Positions 55,801 through 64,000 of a stretch of DNA of 64,000 bases are shown piece after piece. The notes under the pieces are model-generated. The model was not told where the DNA came from and did no database searches. It worked only from the letters and a program-made list of their open reading frames with translations. The position numbers were made by a program, and so were the translations under genes. How positions within the stretch are numbered: the first letter of the stretch is position 1; the number at the start of each line of letters is the position of its first letter. The DNA comes from Cenococcum geophilum 1.58 (taxonomy: Eukaryota > Ascomycota > Dothideomycetes > Gloniales > Gloniaceae): assembly GCA_001692895.1 (NCBI GenBank), contig KV748186.1, positions 2,781,785 through 2,845,784 on the forward strand. Direction: 5' to 3'.

Positions 55801-57782
55801 TTAACGCGCAAGATGGCTTCTACGGCAACGCGCTCCAGGCGGCATCGCAGGGAGGCCACGATAAGGTCGTCGAGCTGCTGCTAAGCAAGGGTGCCGACGT
55901 TAACGCGCAATGTAGCTACAGCATCGCGCTCCAGGAGGCATCGCTGCATGGCCACGATAAGATCGTCGAGCTGCTGCTGAGAAATGGCGCCGACGTTAAC
56001 GCGCAAGGCGGCCGCTACGGCAACGCGCTCCAGGCGGCATCGCAGGGAGGCCACGACAAGACCGTCGAGCTACTGCTGAGAAATGGCGCCAACGTTAACG
56101 CGCAAGGTGGCTACAGCATCGCGCTCCAGGCGGCATCGCTGCATGGCCACGATAAGATCGTTAAGCTACTGCTGAGCAATGGCGCCGACGTTAACGCGCG
56201 AGGTAGAACATACGGCAACGTGCTCCAGGCGGCATCGCAGGGAGGCCACGACAAGGTCGTCGAGCTACTGCTAAGAAATGGCGCCGACGTTAACGCGCAA
56301 AGTGGCTACTACGGCAACGCGCTCCAGGCGGCATCGGTGCGAGGCCACGATAAGATCGTCGAGCTACTGCTAAGAAATGGCGCCGACGTTAACGCGCAAG
56401 GTGGCCACTACGGCAACGCGCTCCAGGCGGCATCGCTGCGAGGCCACGACAAGATCTTTGAGCTGCTGCTGAGCAATGGCGCCAACGTTAACACGCAAGG
56501 TGGCTTCTACGGCAACGCGCTCCAGGCGGCATCGCAGGGAGGCCACGACAGGATCTTTGAGCTGCTGCTGAGCAATGGCGCCGACGTTAACGCGCAAGGT
56601 GGAGAATACGGTAACGCGCTCCAGGCGGCATCGCAGGAAGGTTATGATAAGATTGTCGAGCTACTGCTAAGCAATAGCGCCAACGTTAACGCGCAAGGTG
56701 GAAAATACGGCAACGCGCTCCAGGCGGCATCGCAGGGAGGCCACGACAAGACCTTTGAGCTGCTGCTAGGCAGTGGCGCCAACGTTAACGCGCAAGGTGG
56801 AGAATACGGCAACGCGCTCCAGGCGGCATCGCTGCGAGGCCACGACAAGACTGTCGAGCTACTGCTGAGTAATGGCGCCAACGTTAACGCGCAAGGCGGA
56901 AAATACGGCAACGCGCTCCAGGCGGCATCGCAGGGAGGCCGCGACAAGATTGTCGAGCTGCTGCTGAGCAATGGCGCCGATGTTAACGCGCAAGGCGGAA
57001 AATACGGCAACGCGCTCCAGGCAGCATCGCAGGGCCACGACAAGATCGTCGAGCTGCTGCTGAGAAATGGCGCCGACGTTAACGCGCAAGGCGGCTACTA
57101 CGGCAACGCGCTCCAGGCGGCATCGCAAGGAGGCCACGACAAGATCGTCAAGCTGCTGCTGAGCAAGAGCGCCAACGTTAATGCGCAAGGTGGAAAATAC
57201 GGCAACGCGCTCCAGGCGGCATCGCAGGGAGGCCACGGCAAGATCTTTGAGCTGCTGCTAAGCAATAGCGCCGATGTTAACGCGCAAGGTGGAGAATACG
57301 GCAACGCGCTCCAGGCGGCATCGCGGGGAGGCCACGACAAGATCGTTAAACTGCTACTGAGCAAGAGCGCCGATGTTGACGCGCAAGGTGGCTTCTACGG
57401 CAACGCGCTTCAGGCGGCATTGCAGGGAGGCCACGACAAGATCTTTGAGCTGCTGCTAAGCAATNGCGCCGACGTTAACGCGCAAGGTGGCTTCTACGGC
57501 AACGCGCTCCAGGCGGCATCGCGGGGAGGCCACTACAAGATCGTCGAGCTACTACTAAGTAAGGGCGTCGACGTTAACGCGCAAGGTGGCTTCTACGGCA
57601 ACGCGCTCCAGGCGGCATCACAGGGCTACGATAAGATCGTTGAACTACTGCTAAGAAATGGCGCCGACGTTAACGCACAAGGTGGCTACTACGGTAACGC
57701 GCTTCAGGCGGCATCGCAGGAAGGCTATAATAAGATCTCTAAACTACTACTAAGTAATGGTGCTAATATTAACGCGCTTTAG
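52884..57782 (+). CDS. STAND/NLR-type receptor: helical N-terminal domain, NACHT, ankyrin repeats
   Basis: Five exons: 52884-53685, 53749-53922, 53970-53994 (25 nt), 54048-54635 and 54689-57782, encoding 1560 residues. Residues about 50-285 form an alpha-helical domain like the DUF7708-type N-termini of fungal STAND proteins (LTEYAKGSQDSVHVQETLAK, VYGDLLDFCQKARSVFVD, WEPFETEFGSI). The NACHT follows. Walker A GMPGAGKS spans residues about 324-331 and is assembled across introns 2-3. Walker B VFVVIDALDEC is at about 421-431, then IFVTSR and a winged-helix-like region (EGMFLWVNLQLESL...LDTLPQGLDETY). From about 810 to the end come two ordinary ankyrin repeats and 21 nearly identical ones. Fungal NLR-like proteins sense self or foreign signals and can trigger cell death; the ligand and output are unknown. 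The stop codon lies in an RIP-mutated final repeat. Confidence 0.85.
55725..57782 (+). repeat. Array of 21 near-identical 99-bp ankyrin-repeat units
   Basis: The unit GNALQAASQGGHDKIVELLL plus SNGADVNAQGG and an aromatic or charged residue repeats every 33 codons (two units, the 14th and 20th, lack one glycine codon). Nucleotide identity between units is very high. Variation is concentrated at a few codon positions: the residue before YGN, those after AAS, and the S/R-N/K-G/S trio before AD/AN. One undetermined base (57465) falls in the 18th unit, where neighbouring units differ between G and A. This is the 'high internal conservation' pattern known for fungal STAND repeats. Confidence 0.9.
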
Positions 57783-58560
57783 GCAGTATTATAGGGAGGT
57801 TATAGTAAGATTATTAGGCTATTACTAAGTAAGGGCATTAATATTAATACTATAAAGTAATATAGGTAATATACTTGCTAAACCTTATAGAAAAATATAT
57901 TATCAATATTACTTTAAAGCTTAATATAAATTAAAAGTCTATAAGTTTAAAACCTAAAACAGGCTTTAAGAGTTCTAATTTTATATATTTATACTTATAC
58001 TAATAATAATAGTTAATAATTAATCTTATAATAATACTATTAGGCTTTAGGATATAGTAATAGGAGCGGCGCTATAGACGCTTAAGCTTAGTATAATAGC
58101 TAGAATTCTTTTATTTTTTTACTTTTAGTTAATACTTTAAAATAGGTAGGGGAGTATTATATATAAGCTCTATTAGGTTATTAATAGACTCTTTAAAATA
58201 GGTACGTACTCTATTTATACTAAATAATTAGGTAATAGAGGAAGGAAAGTATAGTTTTTAGCTTCCTTCTAATTATCGGGCGACTTATATAGCTATTTAG
58301 AATAAAATAGTTATATTATAACACTTATTAGGGGGGGTATTATTTCCTAAATTTAAGAAAGGATTAAAGACTGTATAATTAAGAAAAGTAGGTAGATAAC
58401 TAGTAAGGTTATAATAGTCTTATATATAATTATTATTATTAATTCTATTAACTCCCTATCTAGTTCCCTTATAGGTTTATATATACATCTATTTAGGAAA
58501 AACCCCTTCTTCTATATATATAAAGGACAACTACCTAGCAATAAATGAGGCTTGGGTTAA
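57783..58560. other. RIP-mutated AT-rich tail after the ankyrin array
   Basis: Directly after the stop, one further ankyrin unit is recognisable but heavily C-to-T/G-to-A mutated (about 57783-57860). The sequence then stays TA-rich to about 58560. No gene was seen. It may be an RIP-mutated repeat or transposon remnant that once bordered or extended the array. Confidence 0.6.
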
Positions 58561-58926
58561 CAAATATTGAGCGATCGGAGTACTTAAAGTCGTGGGTAAG
58601 AGGAGGAATTGTATAGGGCTGGAGGAGACAGTTGCTGGTGAATGTAAAGGGGAGTAGAGAACTCTGTGGAGACGTTACCCACACCAATTTAGTACAACAC
58701 CATGCCAAGACTGTTAATATTGCCTATATCTACGATATCGCGATTATTCATTCGTATCGTGATATTCTAATTGGCTTATGAATTGAATGCGATATTGGGC
58801 CTATTTATTCATTCGTTCATCATCGAGAACACCGGTACCGAGTACTCCTAGTCAATAGTATACATTAACCATAGCCCCTCCAATGCCCCTGGCATCTAGA
58901 AAATAAAATTACACCACCTTCCGTGT
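58561..58926. other. Spacer with normal composition
   Basis: Return to ordinary base composition after the RIP-mutated tail. A CGATATTCGTATCG-like imperfect palindromic region lies near 58735-58790. No gene was recognised. Confidence 0.35.
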
Positions 58927-59932
58927 CTAGGTAGCTTTCAGCCAACCCACCAACGCCTCATGGCCCGGATCCGTAAACTCCATTAATTTACTCCCGTTGA
59001 TAAGGGCGGCAACCTTCTTATCCAGCACACCATAGTGCCCGAGTAACGGTTTAGTGCTATCTGGTGCCCACGCCCTGCCAATCGCCGTATTGGCCTTGTC
59101 TCCAATCAAGAGCAGTGTTTTGCTGGTTATCAGTGGGAATTCGTACACGACTGGCTGCGTAAAAACCATGTCTGCTGCAAGAGCCATATCCCGCGCAAAG
59201 GCGGCACCATAGAAAGGGCTGCGATAGATATTTATGAGCACGTTGACCCAGACATCGTAGGAAGAATTCCAAGTGTTAGCGTAGTAGGTGGACTGCTCGT
59301 AAGCCCGAATGGAGGAGTAATTTGATGCTAGCTCCTGGGAGTAGGTTGTGTTGGTGGGTTGGTATGGCACTCCGAGAGCTTTCCAGTCCTCGAGGCCGAT
59401 GGGGTTTGCTAAGACTAGTCTTTCGGTAAAGGTTGGATACATCAAGGCGAAGCGGATGGCTGTCACCCCACCCATGCTGTGACCTATCACTGTAATGTTT
59501 TGCTTGGCTGGGATGCCCAAATGTCCGAGCAGGTTGTATGTATCTAAAGACAACTGATGTAGTGAGAATTGGTAGTCGTGCGGTTTTGAGCTTTTACACC
59601 ATCCAATCTGATCAGGGACAATGCCGCGATAACCGGCAGCGGCTAGGACCATTCCATGTTGCGCCGCAGAAGTTCTTTCCGTGCATAAGCATTACAGTCC
59701 GGCGATTTGGAGCACAGGATAGCTGGACGTCCATGTAGGCCATGGCAAGGTGTTGACCTTGGGAGACAAAGTGGTAATGGTGAACGGGGAAGGGATAAGT
59801 GAAATCTGAGCCGAATGCTGGAGTACCCGGAGCTTCAGCGGGATCAGGGTCGAGCACGTGGTCAGGGTGGGAAGCTATCATCGTGGCAAAGGTCGCTAGG
59901 GCGATGGTGACGGGGAGGCAGTGGAGCTTCAT
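58927..59932 (-). pseudogene. Secreted alpha/beta-hydrolase gene with a frame break
   Basis: The start at 59932 gives a signal peptide (MKLHCLPVTIALATFATMIA) and a first part up to RTVMLMHGKNFCGATW, which contains the oxyanion-hole HGKNF motif. The second part runs in another frame from about 59652: VLAAAGYRGIVPDQIGWCKS, then the nucleophile elbow GHSMGG, a probable acid residue near LLLIGDKANTAIGRAW, and the catalytic-His motif FTDPGHEALVGW. No intron signals allow the frames to join. A few residues expected between TW and VLAAAGYR are missing, so a small deletion caused the frameshift near 59650. All catalytic motifs are otherwise intact. It may be a recent pseudogene or an assembly deletion. 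Confidence 0.75.
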
Positions 59933-60767
59933 AGTGTGGTCTGAGGTGTGGGAGTGCCTGCAAAGTAAACATTTAGCGTGATTTTTGAAGTGATACGTAT
60001 TTTTATTGTAAATCTTGCAATTAACATTCAAAAGTCGTCTTTAGTGCATTGCAAATCCCGCAGGGTTTATTCAGTAGATGTGAAGATAGAAATAAGGCAC
60101 ATATATCAGTTCTCCGTTGCGGTTTGCCCACAGGAGAGGTCACCCTGGAACAGCTTAGTGATAATGTTGCTAGAACGGGGCCATATTATAGATTTTTAGG
60201 GTCTCGCAGATGCTTCCATAGAAGACATGATGGGGCAGAAAGCCCAACAGGACGGATCGGAAGAATTGGCCACCATGCCGCCGAATGATTGGCGGCAATG
60301 AGGGGTATTTAATTTATAACATGCCGCAGATCCTGGACACCATGTTGCTACACTGCAGAAAATGCCTTGGCTCCGGAAGGACGGTAAATTGTCCACCGTA
60401 ACTATTTGTATGCATGTGTCCAACACATGTTGCGAGAATTGTCTTCTCCGATTAAACAAATTTGAATCCAGAGGAACAGCCCGTGGGTATCCAAAACGAC
60501 GGCCCCCGCCGATACAAACAAGAAACTAGAGCATAGTGACAGAATCGGGACTAAAGCAGAAAGCTGTCGGCGCCTCTAAATGCAATCATCAGCCCAAAAC
60601 ACCGCCGTGCCCGTGCGACCTGTAACAGTATGCCCAAAGCGAAGCAGCACATTGAGTCCCTTCTCCAATTTCTCCAGTGACAAAGGAAAAAAAAAAGTCA
60701 GGACGCCGGCATATTCCAGCTATTCAATACAGTTTCTATAAGATGTGTTTAAGCTCCAACGCAGAGA
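59933..60767. other. Intergenic region
   Basis: Upstream of the hydrolase and downstream of the kinesin gene. No feature was supported; short frames on both strands have no recognisable content. Confidence 0.4.
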
Positions 60768-63700
60768 TCAATCTTCGAGGGTCTCGCTGCCTGAGTTACT
60801 AAAGTAGCTCTGATCTATCCTAAGTATCCATTCGATCTTCTCTCTTTCGCCTTTCGCCCTGAAGAGATACGTGTTACTCCTCGCAAAAACAGCCCAGACA
60901 CTCTCCCGGCTTCTTGCCGCAGCCGCTCCAGCTCCGTTGCTTATAAGTAACCTTGCTATCTGAGGCTGATGGTCGACGCGTGAATTGGTTAGATTAATGG
61001 CGTTTAGCTCGTCACCTTCAGGCACGCTGTATATATGTAGGTATGGGCGTCGTAATTCGACGTACCGCCGCACCCAGCGTGTATTGCTCGAGTCTGGCAT
61101 GAGCAGGTAGCCGCCTTTCACTAGAGACGGATTCTTGGGGATGTGCCGAACGGTGGCGACTAGGGTAGGTGCAGGGCTGGGAGAGTCGACTGGATGAGGA
61201 GCAAAAGCCGCACCTGATGCAGGGGGTTCGAGGTTCGTTGTTGTCAGGATGATTTCGGCAGGAGCCTTTTTTGTTTGCCAGAGAGAGAGGACGCGTGTGA
61301 GTAGTTGGGTTTGTCGCTCGTCCAGGGACGAGGTCGGGGATGCGGTACCATTGGTTGTCAGAGCCCGAGAGCTGAGCACGCTTCGCGCCGTTTCAATCTC
61401 AGCAACCCGCCGCCGCCGTTTCTCTGTGTTGATGAAGTCGCGGACTAAAGAAACGCCCCGAGGTGTCCAACCGCTCAGTAATTCCTCACCTTTGACGAAG
61501 TCGTCACGGGTATTCATTCGCCAAAGGTCAGTGGCGCGTTTGACTGAAGTTGGTCGGATTGCCACAGAGAATATACCAACTATGGAATGGACGACACGGG
61601 TAGCATTCCAAAATTGCATGAGCACGGAGGTTGGGCGGATGTATGATCGTGACCGGATTTGGAGAGAAAGATCGAGAGAGAATACCATTGGTTCGCTGAG
61701 TTTCGTACTACTTACATTCCACAGCAGAGATGCCTGGACACGATACTTCTCAGGAGTAGCTCGATCAAGAAGCAGAGAACCGTGCATACTAGAGTCCCAC
61801 TGGCCAATAAAAGTAACATTGGTCGTTCCGTCTGCATTCTCTTTTACCATAGGTGGAGAGACAAGCTTCAAGGGTACTTCTTGTATGGGGCTGTCTAAGG
61901 CTGGTGCATTCCCAGAAGAGTCGAGGAGGCGTACTCGACGCATCCTTAATGTTGAGATGTCTTGCCATCGTAGAGTTTCGCTAGATGTATGGGTTAAGTT
62001 GATTACAATCCTTCGTTGGAGCCCTTGGTGCAATTGGTATGCTCCCGTGTCGAGACTACTGTTTTGAATGACCTCTACAGGCTGGTAAGTCCCATCTTCG
62101 GATATTTCATGGATCTGAATTCGCGAGAAAATATCATGAAGCTCTTCTGTGTAGAACTCAGACTCTGGGAGACGAGAGTTGTAGCGCTTTTGCTTTTTCC
62201 GAGGAGCTGAATCACGCATGTCATCCCAGCTTAGTAGTTTGTCAAGGTGCATGGCTGTGACTTTTGCGAAGATCGAGACCCTTAAGGATGATGTTTGCGG
62301 ACTCGCATAAGGAAGGCTCATGCTGTGAACACTCTCAAATCGCACAGCACCTTCATCAAAGTCCTTGATCATCTGCGTAGTTGTGGCTCCGCCTTCATCA
62401 GATATACCACGAACGAAAAGTTGAGCATGAACATCTGTCCCCTCGCGTTCTGGGAATCCAACTAGGTCGTGCATGACAACATTAAACTTCAAAGTTGTGG
62501 ATGGCGCTTCGGCTGATGAAGGCTCCAGGGATAGTCTGACAATGGCAATGACATTTGCTGTGTATGGGGATATTACATCAAGACTGAAGTCCTGGACACG
62601 AGATTGAAACACTGCAGCAAGTGGAACGTCGACATCCCCAATGCGTGAGTATTCAGGCATACATGGCTCAGAGAAAGGATTCTCGAGGCTGAAATGCTGC
62701 AGATATTCTGGTCGATTGAGGTACTGGTGCATCTGATGCATGAGCTGAACGCGGAACCGGAGTTTCTGTAGCGACCAAAGGTGGACCACTTGGTTCTTGA
62801 AGTCAACTACTCTAACGCCGACACAAGGCTTGGGAGTTATATCAAGGTCTTCGTCATCCTCACCCGGTATGCCATTCAACACGAGATCATAGGATGAAGC
62901 GAAGGAGTGGCCGACGTCTACGATGCAAAATTGAAAAACGACATGCTTGTCCATCTGCTGGCTCATGACCTGAGCCTCCTTGAGCGTTGCAGCGTTTTGA
63001 AGAATTGTCTCCGCCATTGCAACATACTTCCGCTGTCGCCAGCGCTCGAATGCGGCTTTTGCAAGTTCCAGCTGCTTTTCGGTTGGCTCGGTTGGCTCGG
63101 TTGAGCTGTTGGTTTGTGGTGTGACCGGCTGCTGGAGTTCTTGGATTTGGCGCTGGAATTCTTCCTTTTGATCTCGTAGCTGCTTCTGCATCTCCTCCTT
63201 GACAGCGCGTAGGCTCTCTTCCATCTTGGCTTTCTCTGCCTTGATCTCCTCAATCTCGACATTAGCTTCTTCTGCGGATTTTAGTTTTGCTTGGTATTCT
63301 TCTTTTTGCTTCTCAAGCTTTTCTTGCATGTCTTCTCTTACTAACCGTAAACGTTCATCCTCTTCACCTGGCTGGGGTGTAGAAGGTATGGTCAACACAG
63401 TATCCAACGAGAAATTGTCAATTGTGCCAGTAGAAGCATATTTCTCTCGGACCGGGTACGATGTTACAGAGTCAAGGTCATCTTCTGTGTCAAACAGTCG
63501 ACTTTCCGGCCTGCCTTTGCGGGTGGCCCGGATTTTCTGTAAGTCATCGAAGATTGCATCGAGCTCTTCATCCGTAAGAGATGTTATTTTCTGATCGGGG
63601 CCCAATAACGCGGTGACTGCCTCCCGTCGAGCAAATGACCAATCTGAATCGCGCCCATTTCGTTGAAACGGAGCTGGAGATGCCGCTCGTGGGCTTTCAG

Positions 63701-64000
63701 AATCGAACTCTGACTCAGGTCTACTAATGTTGCTCCAAGATCTTTCATGCCCTGGCCGAGGAGACGGGGAACCAAGCTGACAGACTGTTACAGAGTGTCG
63801 AAGTAGGCTTCCTTGCTCAGCACGCTCTGCTCGAGCTTCCTGCGGATTGTTGAAACGAAATATATGAAAGTCGCCTAGGATAATTCGATAGCCGCTTCGT
63901 AGGCGTTTTGGCTTTTCTATTCGAATGCCATTTACCATTACTCCTGCATTGTCTTTCGGAACGACTGTGACTGCCCCATCCACATTTTCAAATGTGCAAT
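60768..64000 (-). CDS. Kinesin-3 (Unc104/KIF1A, UncA-type), C-terminal part; motor domain beyond the window
   Basis: An open frame runs from the right edge to the stop at 60768 with no intron, about 1077 residues. In order they are: an FHA domain (CTFENVDGAVTVVPKD, then NGIRIEKPKRLRSGYRIILG and FHIFRFNNPQEARAE), a serine-rich linker, coiled coil (EDERLRLVREDMQEKLEKQK and following), and a KIF1B-like segment (FCIVDVGHSFASSYDLVLNG). A C2-like/DUF3694-type region carries PCVGVRVVDFKNQ and CMPEYSRIGDVDVPLAAVF. The C-terminal PH domain lies in the last ~120 residues (LVKGGYLLMPDSSNTRWVRR, then YVELRRPYLHIYS and YLFRAKGEREKIEWILRI). The order FHA-KIF1B-DUF3694-PH is that of fungal kinesin-3, which carries early endosomes along microtubules. 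The motor must lie to the right of 64000. Confidence 0.92.
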   Translation of the reverse strand, partial: CTFENVDGAVTVVPKDNAGVMVNGIRIEKPKRLRSGYRIILGDFHIFRFNNPQEARAERAEQGSLLRHSVTVCQLGSPSPRPGHERSWSNISRPESEFDSESPRAASPAPFQRNGRDSDWSFARREAVTALLGPDQKITSLTDEELDAIFDDLQKIRATRKGRPESRLFDTEDDLDSVTSYPVREKYASTGTIDNFSLDTVLTIPSTPQPGEEDERLRLVREDMQEKLEKQKEEYQAKLKSAEEANVEIEEIKAEKAKMEESLRAVKEEMQKQLRDQKEEFQRQIQELQQPVTPQTNSSTEPTEPTEKQLELAKAAFERWRQRKYVAMAETILQNAATLKEAQVMSQQMDKHVVFQFCIVDVGHSFASSYDLVLNGIPGEDDEDLDITPKPCVGVRVVDFKNQVVHLWSLQKLRFRVQLMHQMHQYLNRPEYLQHFSLENPFSEPCMPEYSRIGDVDVPLAAVFQSRVQDFSLDVISPYTANVIAIVRLSLEPSSAEAPSTTLKFNVVMHDLVGFPEREGTDVHAQLFVRGISDEGGATTTQMIKDFDEGAVRFESVHSMSLPYASPQTSSLRVSIFAKVTAMHLDKLLSWDDMRDSAPRKKQKRYNSRLPESEFYTEELHDIFSRIQIHEISEDGTYQPVEVIQNSSLDTGAYQLHQGLQRRIVINLTHTSSETLRWQDISTLRMRRVRLLDSSGNAPALDSPIQEVPLKLVSPPMVKENADGTTNVTFIGQWDSSMHGSLLLDRATPEKYRVQASLLWNVSSTKLSEPMVFSLDLSLQIRSRSYIRPTSVLMQFWNATRVVHSIVGIFSVAIRPTSVKRATDLWRMNTRDDFVKGEELLSGWTPRGVSLVRDFINTEKRRRRVAEIETARSVLSSRALTTNGTASPTSSLDERQTQLLTRVLSLWQTKKAPAEIILTTTNLEPPASGAAFAPHPVDSPSPAPTLVATVRHIPKNPSLVKGGYLLMPDSSNTRWVRRYVELRRPYLHIYSVPEGDELNAINLTNSRVDHQPQIARLLISNGAGAAAARSRESVWAVFARSNTYLFRAKGEREKIEWILRIDQSYFSNSGSETLED

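Noticed and set aside
56370-57364. Minus-strand open frames up to 133 codons across the ankyrin array
   Set aside because: Antisense shadows of a 99-bp coding repeat, which keeps the reverse frames open periodically.
55725-57782. Regularly spaced direct repeats that could suggest a CRISPR-like array
   Set aside because: The repeats are contiguous 99-bp ankyrin codon units in an open frame of a eukaryotic gene, with no unique spacers.

Overview
The window is nuclear DNA of a filamentous ascomycete (Pezizomycotina). Host genes carry short introns (about 50-120 nt, GTRNGT...YAG with CTRAY-type branch sites). The gene set is typical of these fungi: RlmA-type MADS factor, Msb1/Mug8-domain morphogenesis protein, Fun30 remodeller, Mex67, a NACHT/ankyrin STAND receptor and kinesin-3. 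Repeats are saturated with C-to-T/G-to-A changes, the footprint of repeat-induced point mutation (RIP). I cannot fix the class from sequence alone.

Layout. 1-12.9 kb is an AT-rich, gene-free block of RIP-mutated elements: a Ty3/Gypsy fossil cut by the left edge, a 4-kb hAT element with clean ends, a 491-bp MITE, a pogo/Fot1-like element with TIRs and TA duplications, and a related 227-bp MITE. 13.5-28.9 kb is a gene-rich segment: a DUF2406-type protein, VMA21, FUN30, a peroxisomal-type Nudix CoA pyrophosphatase, MEX67 and an unrecognised helical protein. A 1.5-kb inverted repeat carrying two copies of one MITE fills the divergent VMA21/FUN30 promoter.

29.2-31.6 kb holds two decayed host genes and two short retroposon-like insertions with microsatellite tails. 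32.3-35.9 kb is the Msb1-like gene. 38.4-42.2 kb has a MITE nested in another MITE, followed by a decayed glutaminase A gene and a decayed DUF3140-like gene. 44.3-51.5 kb carries rlmA, a MITE, a penta-EF-hand gene and a DHA2 drug/H+ antiporter. 52.9-57.8 kb is a large STAND/NLR-type gene with 21 almost identical ankyrin repeats whose 3' end runs into RIP-mutated DNA. A frameshifted secreted alpha/beta-hydrolase and the C-terminal part of a kinesin-3 gene end the window.

The intact genes are separate housekeeping or regulatory functions, each with its own promoter; no biosynthetic cluster is apparent. The accessory parts (NLR, pseudogenes, MITEs, RIP islands) lie between conserved blocks. The NLR with near-identical repeats grading into RIP-mutated sequence, and the MITE-laden palindrome in a divergent promoter, are the most interesting parts. 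Exon boundaries given here were worked out by hand from splice signals and protein continuity.
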